From JAFAFN01 sp963707555 (GTDB lineage: Bacteria; Actinomycetota; Acidimicrobiia; Acidimicrobiales; Microtrichaceae), in the NCBI GenBank assembly GCA_963707555.1, contig CAVPQM010000002.1:310001-374000 (forward strand): a stretch of 64,000 nt of DNA, in the 5' to 3' direction. The notes under the pieces were generated by a model. That model saw only the letters and a program-made list of their open reading frames with translations, had not been told where the DNA came from and searched no databases. The position numbers were made by a program, and so were the translations under genes. Within the stretch, counting starts at the first letter, position 1, and every line of letters starts with the position of its first letter. Shown in pieces: positions 1 to 10,513 of the stretch.

Positions 1-306
1 CCCGTGCCCGCCGAGTGCTCCGAGGCATCGTTGCGGTACGCCACGATCGGCATGTACCAAGGCGTGCACCCGCTCGAGGTGGTGCGCTGCGAGGGCGACT
101 GGGCCGTCATCGATCTGGACGTCTGTGGAGGACCGTCCGGCGACGAGGGCCGGTACTGCGGCGTCGAGGACGGGTGGGCGCTCTACACCAAGGCCGGCGG
201 CGGGCCGTACTGGGAAGCCACCGGCTTCGAACAGGACCTGTTCTGCCCCGACCCGGCCGAGAAGTTCGGAGCGCCCGGACTGCCCGACTGGGTCTGCGAG
301 GTCTGA
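1..306 (+). CDS. C-terminal part of an unidentified cysteine-rich protein (cut by window edge)
   Basis: The reading frame is open from the first base and stops with TGA at 304-306, so the start lies outside the window. The visible 101 residues hold six cysteines (for example in AECSEAS, DVCGG, RYCGV, LFCPD and WVCEV) and many acidic, aromatic and glycine residues. That composition suggests a small secreted or periplasm-like domain held by disulfides. No known family is recognised. The gene converges on serA, whose stop codon lies 30 bases further on. The GTG at position 4 could be an internal codon rather than a start. Confidence 0.5.
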   Translation, partial: PVPAECSEASLRYATIGMYQGVHPLEVVRCEGDWAVIDLDVCGGPSGDEGRYCGVEDGWALYTKAGGGPYWEATGFEQDLFCPDPAEKFGAPGLPDWVCEV

Positions 307-336
307 GCGACGGCGCGACTGTACGCGCCCCCGGCC

Positions 337-1898
337 TCAGCCGATCGAGTCGACCGAGACGACCCCGTCGGTGGCGCGCAGCGCCTCGACCGCGGACTCG
401 GGCACGGCACGATCGGTGGCCAGCACCATGAGCGCCTTGGCGCCCTCCGGCGACGAGCCGACGGCCATGTCGTCGATGTTCACGCCGGCTTCGCCGACGA
501 CCGAGCCGACCACGCCGATCATGCCCGGACGGTCCGCGTTGCGGACCACCAGCAGGTGCTCGGCCGGCGGCACGTCGATCGTGTGGTCGTCGATCATCAC
601 CAGGCTCGGAGTGTCCCGCAGCCCGACGAGGGTGCCGGCGACGCTGTGGGCACCGCCCCGCACGGTGATCAGGTTCACGTAGTCACGAGCGGTCGTCGTC
701 GACGTCGGGCGTACCTCGACGCCGCGCTCCTCGGCGATCTGCGGCGGCGTTCACGTACGAGACCGGGTCGCTCGAGGTGGCCGAGAAGAACCCCTTGAGC
801 AGCGACAGCGTCAGGATGCGCGTGTCGTACTCCGCGATCTGGCCCTGGTACTCGATCTCGAGCAGCTCCGGGCCCGACGAGCTGAGCCCGCCGAAGATGC
901 GACCGATCTGCTCGGCCAGACCGAGGTACGGACGCACCGTCTCGGATGCCTCGGCGGCCGAGATGTTCACGGCGTACGGCACGAAGTCACCGGCGAGTGC
1001 CAGCTCGACCATGTCGGCGATGGTGTCGCCGGCCTTGTCCTGTGCCTCGGCGGTGGACGCGCCCAGGTGCGGGGTGACGACGACGCTGTCGAGCGCGAAC
1101 AGCGGTGAGTCGGTGCACGGCTCGGTCGCGAACACGTCGATGCCCGCACCGGCGACGCGGCCCTCGGAGATCGCGTCGGCGAGCGCCTGTTCGTCGATGA
1201 TGCCGCCGCGGGCGACGTTGATGACGCGCAGCGACGGGCTTCGCCTTGCGCAGCAGCTCCTCGCCGATCAGCCCGACCGTCTCGGGGGTCTTCGCCAGGT
1301 GCAGCGTGATGAAGTCGGCGGGCGATGAGGTCGTCGAGCGACAGGAGCTCGACGCTCAGCTGACGGGCGCGGTCCTCGGACACGAACGGGTCGTAGGCGA
1401 CCAGCTTCATGCCGAACGCGAGGGCGCGCTGGGCCACCAGCTTGCCGATCCGGCCCAGGCCGATGATGCCGAGGGTCTTGTCGGACAGCTCGACGCCGGT
1501 CCACTTGCGAGCGTTCCCAGCGGCCGTCCTTGAGCGCGGCGCTGGCCTGGGGCACGTTGCGCGCCTGGGCGAGCAGCAGCGCCATCGTGTGCTCGGCGGC
1601 CGAGAGCGATGTTCGACTGCGGGGCGTTGACGACCATGACGCCGCGCTCGGTCGCCGCGGCGACGTCGACGTTGTCGAGACCGATCCCGGCACGGCCCAC
1701 GACGATCAAGTCGGTGCCCGCCGCCAGGACCTCGGCGGTCACCTGGGTCGCGGATCGGATGATGAGCGCATGCGCACCGACGATGGCGCCGAGCAGCTCC
1801 TCCGGAGAGAGCCCCTCCTGCACATCGACCTCATGGCCGGCGTCGCGCAGACGCTGCAGGCCTCCATCGGCGATCTTCTCGGTGACCAGGACTCGCAT
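337..1898 (-). CDS. serA: D-3-phosphoglycerate dehydrogenase, long form with ACT domain (frameshifted in this sequence)
   Basis: First enzyme of serine synthesis: NAD-dependent oxidation of 3-phosphoglycerate in the cytosol. The N-terminus (MRVLVTEKIADGGL) begins at an ATG at 1898. Next come the catalytic-domain stretch GRAGIGLDNVDV, the dinucleotide-fold region, the PHLGAST motif with the catalytic His, the intervening domain, and a C-terminal ACT domain (LLVVRNADRPGMIG) for feedback control. The reading is broken near 740, 1233, 1319, 1510 and 1607. Removing one base at each point restores about 518 residues, the usual length of the actinobacterial long form. No premature stop substitutions are seen, so sequencing error is likelier than decay. 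It is divergent from the gene at 2021. Confidence 0.9.
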
Positions 1899-2020
1899 CG
1901 TCCCATCCTGCCCGAGTGCTCGATGGAGCGGCCAGCCCGACCCGCTTCGGAGCGGCGGTTTCCGGGTAGTCGACAGGGGTCATCCGACACGCCCGACGAC
2001 GAACCGACTGGGGCTACGAC

Positions 2021-3253
2021 ATGAGGACCTCCCGATCCACCACCGCCAACCGCACGCGTCGGCGCACGGTGCGACATCTCACGGCCCCTGTGGTCGGCGT
2101 GGTCGCCCTCGCCGCAGCGGCCCTCGTGGGAGCGGCGTGCTCCCCCGACCGGACACCACCGCCGTCCACCACACCCTCCTCCACCACACCGACGACCGCA
2201 CCACCGACGACCGCACCGCCGACGGGTGACGGGCCGCTGCAGGTCGTCGAGCGGGTCACCGGGTTCGACCGACCCTGGGAGCTCCGATTCACCCCCGGCA
2301 GCGTCCCGCTCGTCACCGAGAAGGACGGCCGGGTGGCGACGGTGGACCAGGGCCAGCGTCGTGTCGTCGGTGACGTGCCCGGTGTGGTCTCCAACGGCGA
2401 GGGCGGACTCATGGGCCTCGCGGTCGACCCCGGCTATGCCACCAACCGCCGCATCTACGTGTGCCACACCTCGGCGGTCGACGTCCGGGTCGTCCGGCTC
2501 ACCGTCGGAGCCGGCGAGTCGTCGTTGAGCGAGGTCACGCCGGTGCTCACCGGCATCCCCTCGGGCGCCGGCAACCGCCACCAGGGCTGTCGACTGGCGT
2601 TCGGTCCTGCGGGCGAGCTCTGGGTGACCACCGGTGATGCCGCGATCCCCACGGCCCCGGCCGACCGCGCCAACCTGGCCGGCAAGGTGCTGCGGATGAC
2701 CGCTGCCGGGGCTCCGTGGCCCGGCAATCCGGCAGCGACCGAACCCGGGGCCGGGTGGCATCCGCTGGTCGTCACCAGCGGGCACCGCAACGTGCAGGGG
2801 CTCGCGATCCGTCCGTCCGACGGGGCGGTGTTCACCGTCGAACACGGCACCGGCTGCGACGACGAGGTGAACCGTCTCGTGGTCGGAGCCGACTACGGCT
2901 GGGACCCGGTGGGCCCGACCGGCGGCTACGACGAGTCGCTGCCCATGACGAAGCCCGGGGCCACGGGGGCGGTGTGGTCGAGTGGTTGCCCGACGGTCGC
3001 GCCCTCGGGCGCGACGTTCCTCGACGGATCGCAGTGGGGCGGACGCGACGGCCTGCTCGCCGTGGCGATGTTGAAGCAGCAGCAGCTGACACTCCTGGAC
3101 GTGTCCGACGCCACACCCGGCGGGGGCCTCGTCGTCGAGCACGACTTCGAGAACACACGCCGCATGCGCAGCGTCGAGCAGGGCCCCGACGGCAGCCTCT
3201 GGATCGTCGCCGACGGGGTCGCCGCCCCGCTGCTCAGGGTGACCGCGGACTGA
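2021..3253 (+). CDS. PQQ-type glucose/sorbosone dehydrogenase lipoprotein
   Basis: Predicted exported quinoprotein that oxidises sugars or related alcohols at the cell surface. A basic N-terminus and hydrophobic segment end in a lipobox-like ALVGAAC at about residues 35-41. A Pro/Thr/Ser linker follows (about 42-68), then a six-bladed propeller. Family marks are WELRFTP near the start of the propeller, GNRHQGCRLAFGP with the catalytic-type His, LWVTTGDA, and SGHRNVQGLAIRP followed by EHGTGCDDEVNRL. Length is 410 residues, which is usual. The substrate cannot be read from sequence. It stands 122 bases from serA in divergent orientation and 17 bases before the next + gene. Confidence 0.85.
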   Translation: MRTSRSTTANRTRRRTVRHLTAPVVGVVALAAAALVGAACSPDRTPPPSTTPSSTTPTTAPPTTAPPTGDGPLQVVERVTGFDRPWELRFTPGSVPLVTEKDGRVATVDQGQRRVVGDVPGVVSNGEGGLMGLAVDPGYATNRRIYVCHTSAVDVRVVRLTVGAGESSLSEVTPVLTGIPSGAGNRHQGCRLAFGPAGELWVTTGDAAIPTAPADRANLAGKVLRMTAAGAPWPGNPAATEPGAGWHPLVVTSGHRNVQGLAIRPSDGAVFTVEHGTGCDDEVNRLVVGADYGWDPVGPTGGYDESLPMTKPGATGAVWSSGCPTVAPSGATFLDGSQWGGRDGLLAVAMLKQQQLTLLDVSDATPGGGLVVEHDFENTRRMRSVEQGPDGSLWIVADGVAAPLLRVTAD

Positions 3254-3258
3254 CCCCC

Positions 3259-3264
3259 TACGCT
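3259..3264 (+). promoter_or_regulatory. Leaderless -10 element (TACGCT) for the siderophore-interacting protein
   Basis: TACGCT fits the TANNNT -10 pattern and is separated from the GTG at 3271 by 6 nt. Transcription would start at or next to the start codon. This supports GTG 3271 as the start, and it lies just 5 bases behind the preceding stop codon. Confidence 0.55.
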
Positions 3265-3270
3265 GCCGCG

Positions 3271-4038
3271 GTGGAGCCGATCCGGACTCGCCGAGAACCG
3301 CCGTCGTTCCATCGTGGCGTCGTCGCACGACGCCACGACCTCGGCGGGCGGCTGCACGGCGTCGATCTGCGATTCGACCAGCTCGACTGGCTCGACGGTG
3401 TCGAACCGGCAGCGAGCGTTCGGCTGCTGCTGCCCACCGCGCCGGGAGCGCCGCTCGAGATCCCGCAGTGGAACGGCAACGAGTTCCTGCTCGCGGACGG
3501 TCGGCGGCCCACCATCCGCACGCTCACACCACTCGGCACCGACGGCGACGTGCTGCAGCTGGCGGTCCTCCACCACGGTGGGAGCCCGCTGTCGTCCTGG
3601 CTGCTCCGAACCGCGCCTGGCGACGAGGTCGCCGTGTCGGGTCCGGGACGGGGATTGACGCCCGACCCGGCGGTGCTCGACTGGATCCTGGCCGGCGACG
3701 AGAGCGCGGTCCCCGCGATCGCCACCCTGCTCGGGTCCATCGCTCCCGCTGCGACGATCCGGGTGCTCGTCGAGCTGTCCGATGCGTCCGACGGGCGACC
3801 GGCTCTGCCCCACCACGACGGCGCGTCGGTCGACTGGGCCACTGCGGCACCGGGCGCACCGCCCGGCGACACACTCGTGCAGCGACTCGCCGGGGTCGCC
3901 CTCGGGCCCGAGACCCTTCTGTGGGCAGCCGGCGAGGCCGCCGCGATGCAGCGGATCCGGATCGGACTCGACCGCGGCACCACACCACGGTCCATGACCG
4001 TCGTACGCGGCTACTGGAAGGTCGCTAGCGGAAGGTGA
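3271..4038 (+). CDS. Siderophore-interacting (FAD/NAD(P)H ferric reductase) family protein
   Basis: Family members release iron from imported ferric siderophores by flavin-dependent reduction in the cytosol. The 255-residue product shows the N-terminal flavin barrel with RTLTPLG where the family usually has an RxYTxR-like FAD motif. The segment HHGGSPLSSWL corresponds to the usual HG..GPAS.W motif, and VAVSGPGRG follows. The C-terminus LLWAAGEAAAMQRIR ... VRGYWK is typical of the nucleotide-binding end. GTG at 3271 is chosen because of the leaderless promoter. The last 14 bases overlap the convergent peptidase gene. The altered FAD motif leaves room for a specialised substrate. Confidence 0.75.
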   Translation: MEPIRTRREPPSFHRGVVARRHDLGGRLHGVDLRFDQLDWLDGVEPAASVRLLLPTAPGAPLEIPQWNGNEFLLADGRRPTIRTLTPLGTDGDVLQLAVLHHGGSPLSSWLLRTAPGDEVAVSGPGRGLTPDPAVLDWILAGDESAVPAIATLLGSIAPAATIRVLVELSDASDGRPALPHHDGASVDWATAAPGAPPGDTLVQRLAGVALGPETLLWAAGEAAAMQRIRIGLDRGTTPRSMTVVRGYWKVASGR

Positions 4039-6117
4039 AGGGCACGTGGATGCCGGCGGGTTCGAAGCCGAGCACTGCGCCGTAGAAGGCGAGCTCGGTC
4101 TCGAGCGCCCGGACCACGGTGTCGGCGCTGTGGAAGCCGTGCCCCTCACCCTCGAAGAGCACGTAGGCGTGCGGCACGCCGTTGGCGACGAGGGCCTCGA
4201 CGAGCACCTCGGCCTGCGACGGCGGGACGACCCGGTCCTCGGCGCCCTGCAGCAGCAGGACCGGGCGGTCGAGCCGTTCGGCGTGGAACAACGGCGAGCG
4301 GCCGCGGTAGGTGTCGGCGTCCTGTGGCAGCACGCCGACCAGGCCGTCGAGGTAGCGGGACTCGAACTTGTGGGTGTCGGTGGCGAGCGCCGCCAGGTCG
4401 GTCACCCCGTAGAGGCTGCACGCCGCGGCGAACGCGCCGGCGCGCCGCGATCGGCCTGGAAGCACAGCGCCGCCAGCGCGGTGAAGCCGCCCGAGGACCC
4501 GCCGCGGATCACACAGCGCCGAGGGTCGACCCGGCCCGTCGCGGCGAGGTGGGTGGTGGCCGCGATGCAGTCCTCGACGTCCGCGTCGCCCCAGCGACCG
4601 CGCAACAGGTCCCGGTACCGGCGTCCGTAACCGGTCGAGCCGCGGTAGTTCACGTCCGCGACGGCGAAGCCCCGCGAGGTCCAGAACTGCACACTGGTCG
4701 AGAACTCGGAACGCGCGGCGGCGGTCGGGCCCCCGTGGATGCGGACCACCAGCGGTGGCAGCTCGCCCTCGGGCGCCACGTGGTCGCCGCTCGTCGGCGG
4801 GTAGAAGACCGCGTGGGCGACCTCGCCGGCCCCGTTCCCGGTGGGGAACGTCACCGGCACCGGCCGCGAGATCCATGCAGACGCCAGCGGCGCGTCCGGC
4901 CGACGCAGGTCGGTCGCGGTGCCACGGTCCAGGTCGAGCAGCCACACCGAGGTGGGACGGTCGGGCGAACCGCCGACGACCCCGACGCGGTTCCCCGCGA
5001 CGACCAGGTGCTCGACCGAGCTGAACGCGTGGCCGTCCCACGGGGCGACCGCTCCGGTCGCCGGGTCGAGCACGCGGATCGAATCGAGGCCGTCCGCGGA
5101 TGCGGCGTAGACGACCCGACCGTCACCGGTGAAGCCGTAGCGCGACCCGCCGGCGACCCAACGCGGCTCGCCGACCTCTTCGTGCGCGCCCGGGACGAGC
5201 GGCTCGAGGGCGTCACCCGACGCCTCGGCAGGACAGCCGGCTCGGGGAGCGCGACGGAGGTGCCACCAGTCCTCGGTGTCGTCGCACCACCAGAGGTGCC
5301 CGTCGGGTGCCCACTCGGGCAGCGCGACCGAGACCGGTCGCCCGAGCTCGCGGGCCTCGCCCGCAGGGTGGCCGCCGGCCACGCGGCGCGCACCGTCGAG
5401 TCGCACGGCCGGGCTGGCGTCGGCGAGCTCGGCCGGGCTGGCGTCGAGCAGCTCGGCCGCCCAGAGCTCGGCAGCGTCCCACGGCATGTCGGGGTGGTCC
5501 CAACGCAGCCACGCGAGGTGGCGGCCGTCGGGCGACACCCGCGGCGCGGCGACGAAGTCACCCGATCCCGCGGTGCCGTCACCGACGAGCAGGTGCTCGG
5601 CGCCGGTCGCGACGTCGACGGCGACGATCTCGTTGTGCACCACCGCGTGGTCGGCACCCTCGTGCCGTTCGCGCTCGCAGACGATCCACCGACCGTCGGG
5701 TGTGACGACACCGGCGGCGAAGCGACGGACCGCGCCGTCGGGCGCGGGAGGCGTGACCTGCTCGACGTCGTGGCCCGGCGCCGCGTGCGGACCACGTGGC
5801 AGGCCGACGATGCACTGCGACCGCTCGTCGACCCAGTAGACGTGGTCGGCACCGAGCCAGAAGGCACCGCCGCCGTACTCGTTCACCCGGGTCCTGGCCC
5901 TGACCCAGTTCGGACCGACGTCCGCCACCGAGACGACCTCGTCGACCAGCGCGCCCGCGACCAGCGCGGTGCGCCCCTCGGACGGCCGGGATTCGGCCCA
6001 CCACAGTCCCCCGTCGCCCCTCGCGTCGATGGCGAGCCCGCCGAAGCGGGTCCCGGCCTCGGCCGCCGAACGCGGCGACAGCGGCGAGGCCCACGAGCCG
6101 TAGGGCGCGGTGATCAC
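4025..6117 (-). CDS. S9-family (prolyl oligopeptidase/acylaminoacyl) serine peptidase (one frameshift)
   Basis: Cytosolic oligopeptidase or esterase. A beta-propeller (about residues 1-400) covers an alpha/beta-hydrolase domain. The catalytic set is visible: nucleophile in IRGGSSGGF, Asp in GAEDRVVPPSQAE, and His in EGEGHGFHSADT near the C-terminus. GTG at 6117 (protein start VITAPYGSW) lies 20 bases behind the aminotransferase stop, so the pair is probably co-transcribed. The frame changes near 4440, inside an alternating GC run between FQADRG and FAAACSLYGV, equal to one missing base or two extra. Corrected length is about 697 residues, usual for the family. The 3' end overlaps the convergent gene by 14 bases. 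Confidence 0.85.
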
Positions 6118-6136
6118 CGGTGGCCGACCGATCCGA

Positions 6137-7368
6137 TCAGGAACGGCCGGCGACGAATGCGGCGAGTCGATCGATGCCCTCTTCGAGGTCGTCGTCGCCG
6201 AGCGCGAACGAGAAGCGGCCGTAGCCGGGTGACCCGAACGCCTCGCCGGGCACGAACGCGACCTTCGCCGCGCTCCAGGACCAGATCGGCGAGCTCGACG
6301 GTGGTCGACGCGGTGACACCCCCGAGGTCGACACCGAGCAGGCCGGTCAGGTTCGGGTACGCGTAGAACGCCCCCTCGGGCTCGAGGCACGTCACGCCGG
6401 GGATGTCGGCCAGCTTGCGATGGATCACCTTGCGGCGACGGTCGAAGACCGCACGCATCTCCTCGACCGCGGTCAGGTCACCCTGCACCGCGGCCAGCGC
6501 CGCGGCCTGGGCGACGTTGCAGACGTTCGAGGTGAGGTGCGTCTGCAAGTTGGTCGTCGCCTTCACGACGTCCGCGGGCCCGATCAGCCAGCCGACGCGC
6601 CAACCGGTCATCGCGTAGGTCTTGGCCACGCCGTTGAGGATCACGCACTGCTCGGCGAGCTCGGGCACGACCGCCAGGATCGAGTGGAACTCTGCGTCGC
6701 CGTAGACCAGGTGCTCGTAGATCTCGTCGGTGATCACGAAGATGCCGTGCTCGAACGCCCAACGGCCGATGGCCTCGATCTCGTCGCGGGGGTACACCGC
6801 TCCCGTCGGGTTGGACGGCGACACGAACACCAGCGCCTTGGTGCGCGGGGTCCGGGCGGCCTCGAGCTGCTCGACGGTCACGCGGAACCCGGTGCTCTCA
6901 TCGGTCGGGAGCACCACGGGCACGCCGCCGGCGAGGGCGATCGGCTCGGGATAGGTCGTCCAGAACGGCGCCGGCAGCAGCACCTCGTCGCCCTCGTCGA
7001 CGAGGACGGTGAACGCGGAGTAGACGGCCTGCTTGCCACCGTTGGTGACCACGACCTGCTCCGGCGCGATCTGCACCCCGGAGTCGCGCAGCGTCTTGTC
7101 GGCGATCGCGGCTACGGAGCGCCGGTAGACCTGCCGCCGGGGTGTAGCGGTGGTTGGACGGCACCCGGCACGCCGCGGCGGCCGCGTCGACGATGTAGTC
7201 GGGGGTCGCGAAGTCCGGTTCGCCCGCGCCGAAGCCGATGACCGGCTCACCCGCCGCCTTCAGCGCCTTGGCCTTGGAGTCGACGGCAAGGGTCGCGGAA
7301 GGAGTGATCGCAGCGACTCGGCGAGCGATCCGCGACGGTGCGGACTGGTCGGACGGAGAGGTGGTCAT
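6137..7368 (-). CDS. aspC: Class I pyridoxal-phosphate aminotransferase, aspartate type (two frameshifts)
   Basis: Transfers amino groups between aspartate and 2-oxoglutarate or related acids. The ATG at 7368 begins MTTSPSDQSAPSRIARRV. Visible marks are GFGAGEPDFATPDYI, the substrate loop RYTPAAGLPALR, VTNGGKQAVY, FVSPSNPTGAVY, the PLP lysine in GVAKTYAMTGWRVGW, and a C-terminal arginine region FGSPGYGRFSFAL. Single extra bases near 7118 and 6265 split the frame. Removing them gives about 409 residues. It is divergent from serC (80 bases apart), which suits a shared role in amino-group supply. Symbol by family; exact donor specificity is not proven. Confidence 0.85.
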
Positions 7369-7447
7369 GCACGAGAAGCTATCGGGCGACACGACGGTCC
7401 TCGAACGGGTTCGCCCGAGGGTCCCAAGGCCGCGAGACTTGGACACC

Positions 7448-8575
7448 GTGACCCCCGACATCGCCATCCCTGACGACCTCCTCCCCCACGACGGCCGATT
7501 CGGCTGTGGTCCGTCACGGATCCGGCCCGAAGCCGTCGAGATGCTCGCCGGTTCCGCCGGGCACTACCTGGGCACCAGCCACCGCCAGGCCGCCGTCCGC
7601 TTCAAGGTCAGCGAGCTGCGCAACGGGCTGGCCGAGCTGTTCTCGCTGCCCGACGGCTACGAGGTCCTGCTCGGCAACGGCGGCACCACCGCGTTCTGGG
7701 ACGCGGCGACGTTCGGCCTGATCGACGAGCGCTCCCAGCACCTGAGCTTCGGCGAGTTCTCCTCGAAGTTCGGCAAGGCCGTCGCCGCCGCCCCGCACCT
7801 GGGAGAGCCGCAGATCATCACCGCGGACCCGGGCGACCACCCGCTGCCCGTCGGCGAAGCCGGCATCGACGCCTACTGCCTCACCCAGAACGAGACCTCG
7901 ACGGGTGTGGCCATGCCGCTGCAGCGCCCCGAGGGAGCCGACGACGACGCGCTGGTGCTGGTCGACGCGACCTCGGCAGCAGCCGGGTTGCGCTTCGACC
8001 CCTCGCAGGTCGACGTCTACTACTTCGCCCCACAGAAGTGCCTCGCCTCTGACGGCGGGCTCTGGCTCGCGGCATGTTCGCCACGCGCCATCGAGCGCAT
8101 CGAGCGCATCGCGGCGAGCGACCGCTGGGTGCCGGCGTTCTTCGACCTGGGCGTCGCGCTCGACAACTCCCGCAAGGACCAGACCTACAACACGCCCGCC
8201 CTGGCGACGCTGTTCCTGGCCACCGAGCAGGTCAACTGGATCAACGAGAACGGCGGCCTCGAGTTCTCCGCCGGCCGCTGCGACACCTCGGCCGCCACCG
8301 TCTACGACTGGGCCGACGCGCACACCGCAGCGAGCCCCTTCGTGTCGGACCCGGCCAAGCGCTCCCACGTGGTGGCCACCATCGACTTCGACGACACCGT
8401 CGACGCCACGCTGGTCGCCGCGGTGCTGCGCGACAACGGCATCGTCGACGTCGAGCCGCTACCGCAAGCTCGGACGCAACCAGCTGCGTGTCGCGACTGT
8501 TCCCGGCGATCGAGCCGTCCGACGTCGCTGCGTTGACGGCGCTGCGTCGACCACGTCATCGAACAGATCGGCTGA
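7448..8575 (+). CDS. serC: Phosphoserine aminotransferase (frameshifted 3' end)
   Basis: Second step of serine synthesis: converts 3-phosphohydroxypyruvate and glutamate to phosphoserine. The sequence is of the actinobacterial type: FGCGPSRIRPEAVEML at the N-terminus, YLGTSHRQ, LLGNGGTTAFWD, and the PLP lysine in YYFAPQKCLASDGG. The last 40 codons are read in three frames. One extra base near 8461, 8500 and 8542 must be dropped to recover EPYRKLGRNQLRVATFPAIEP-type sequence ending at TGA 8573-8575, giving about 374 residues. GTG 7448 is chosen by homology; no clear ribosome site or TANNNT is seen. serA lies 6 kb away on the other strand, not in an operon with it. Confidence 0.88.
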
Positions 8576-8602
8576 CGACCCCACCCGTCGACTCCGACGA
8601 CA

Positions 8603-8614
8603 TGACGGTCGTCA
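8603..8614. promoter_or_regulatory. Inverted repeat TGAC-N4-GTCA upstream of acyl-CoA synthetase
   Basis: TGACGGTCGTCA stands 68 bases before the ATG at 8682, partly inside the intergenic stretch behind serC. Similar TGAC/GTCA pairs occur before three other lipid or acyl-CoA loci (27465, 34652, 57792). A dimeric, TetR-like regulator is a possible ligand, by inference only. Confidence 0.4.
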
Positions 8615-8681
8615 CACCTGACAGACTCTCCCTGGTCGGGACGGCGGGACGGCCCCGTCACCCGGTCCAGGGGGATCAGGA

Positions 8682-10441
8682 ATGTCGAGCACGCAGGACA
8701 CCGACCGCCGACGCGAACGTCGTCGCGGGCATCAGGGAGCAGCTGACCGGGCCGGGGGGTCCGTTCGAGATCGTGCGCGACGTCGTCGCCGGCGTCGAGA
8801 TGAAGGTCTTCAAGGACCGCTTCCCCAGCCTGCGCGTCGTGGCCCAGTTCGGGGCCGCGCACGGCGACAAGGAGTTCATCGTCTACGGCGACCGCCGGAT
8901 CACCTTCGCCGACTTCCTCGCGTCGGCGAACTCCATCAGCAACGCGCTGCTCGGGCTCGGCATCGCCAACGGCGACCGGGTCGCCGTGCTGGCCCAGAAC
9001 TGCCCCGAGTGGTGCATGACCTTCTGGGGAACCGTCGACATCGGCGCGGTCCTCGTCGGCCTCAACGGCTGGTGGAACACCGACGAGATCATCTACGGGC
9101 TCGAGGACTCCGGCGCCCGGATCCTGGTCGTCGACGCGAAGCGCTACGAGCGCATCGCCGACGCCGTCGACGCCATCGACACCCTGGAGCGGGTCTACCT
9201 GATCGACGGCGACGCCTCGCAGGCCACCAGTGCGAAGGTGCACGACTTCGACGAGCTCCTCACCGAGCCGACCTCCACGTTCCCCGACGTCCCGATCGAC
9301 GAGGAGGACCACGCGGTCATCTTCTACACGTCGGGCACGACGGGGCGCCCCAAGGGTGCGATCAGCTCGCACCGCAACATGGTGGCCAACCTGCAGAACA
9401 CCGTCTTCCTGCTGACCGCGACCTCGATGGCGCAGGCCGCAGCCGCTGCGGGCGACGAGAGCGAGTCGCTGACCCCGCCCGGGACGCAGCCGGTCGCCTT
9501 GTTCAGCGCCCCGCTGTTCCACGTCGCCGGGCTGCCACTCCACCCTCGTCGTCGGGATGATGGGCGGGCTCAAGCTGGTGATGATCGAGGGCAAGTTCGA
9601 CCCGGTGAAGGCGCTGTCGCTGATCGAGGCCGAGCAGGTGACGTTGTGGACGGCGGTGCCGACGATGGTCTGGCGAGTCTGCGAGGCCCCCGAACGCCAC
9701 GACTACGACACGTCCTCGGTCGTCTCGGTCAGCTTCGGCGGGTCGCCGTCGGCCGACGAGATGCAGCGCCGGGTCCGTGAGACGTTCCCGAACATCAAGG
9801 CGACGACCAACGCCTACGGCCTCACCGAGTCGTCGTCGGCTGCCACGACGCTGACCGGCGCCGACGCGCTGCTGAAGGCCGACTCGGTCGGGCTGCCGAT
9901 GCCGACCGTCGACCTGGCGATCGGCGCTCCCGACGGCACGCACCTCGCACCCGGCGAGACCGGCGAGGTCCTCATCCGCGGCCCGATCATCATGCCGGGT
10001 TACTGGAACAAGCCCGAGGCGACCGCGTCGACGGTCATCGACGGCTGGCTGCACACGGGCGACGTCGGACACCTCGACGACGAGGGCTACCTGTTCATCA
10101 CCGACCGGGCGAAGGACATGCTGATCCGCGGCGGCGAGAACATCTACTGCGTCGAGATCGAGAACCGCCTGGTCGAGCATCCCGGCATCGCCGACGCCGC
10201 GGTCATCGGCGTGCCGCACGAGACACTCGGCGAAGAGGTCAAGGCCGTGGTCGAGATCGCCGACGGCGCCGAGGTCACCGACGACGAGATCCGCCGCTGG
10301 GTGGTCGAGGTGCTCGCGCCCTACAAGGCCCCGACCCACATCGAGCGCTGGGACGGCAAGCTGCCCCGCAACGCGTCGGGCAAGCTGCTCAAGAACGTGC
10401 TGCGCGGCGAGGGCGTGGTCAGCTTCGCCGAGACGATGTAG
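8682..10441 (+). CDS. Long/medium-chain acyl-CoA synthetase, FadD-like (two frameshifts)
   Basis: ATP-dependent activation of a fatty or other carboxylic acid to acyl-CoA through an acyl-AMP. Motifs run in order: ATP-binding loop YTSGTTGRPKGA, AYGLTESSSA, the hinge region WLHTGDVGHLDDEGYL and DRAKDMLIRGGENIYCVEIE, and the C-terminal lysine in LPRNASGKLLK. The ATG at 8682 (MSSTQDTDR) has GATCAGG just before it. One extra base near 8709 and another near 9534 (HVAGCHSTLVVGMMGG after repair) separate the frames. Corrected length is about 585 residues. Substrate chain length cannot be told. An inverted repeat upstream may bind a lipid regulator. Confidence 0.85.
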
Positions 10442-10457
10442 GCGCTCCCCCGCCAAA

Positions 10458-10470
10458 GAGCCGTCGGCTC
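10458..10470 (+). terminator. Weak hairpin behind the acyl-CoA synthetase gene
   Basis: GAGCC-GTC-GGCTC forms a 5-bp stem 17 bases after the TAG stop. There is no T run, so terminator function is only suggested. Confidence 0.3.
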
Positions 10471-10499
10471 GGGCTGCACGCTCCTCCATCACACGCTCC

Positions 10500-10505
10500 T
10501 ACACT
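10500..10505 (+). promoter_or_regulatory. Leaderless -10 element (TACACT) for the small ORF at 10514
   Basis: TACACT is followed by 8 nt and then the ATG at 10514. This spacing matches many other genes in the window and argues that the small ORF is transcribed and translated. Confidence 0.5.
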
Positions 10506-10513
10506 GCCTCGCC

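Noticed and set aside
337..1898. serA as a true pseudogene
   Set aside because: All motifs survive across frames and no stop substitutions occur; the same defect affects many core genes, so base errors are likelier.
1739..3328. Minus-strand ORF of 529 codons opposite the sugar dehydrogenase gene
   Set aside because: Antisense shadow of high-GC coding DNA; the plus strand has a lipobox and clear quinoprotein motifs.
4324..6366. Plus-strand ORF of 680 codons
   Set aside because: Shadow of the S9 peptidase; composition is Arg/Gly/Pro-rich and there are no motifs.
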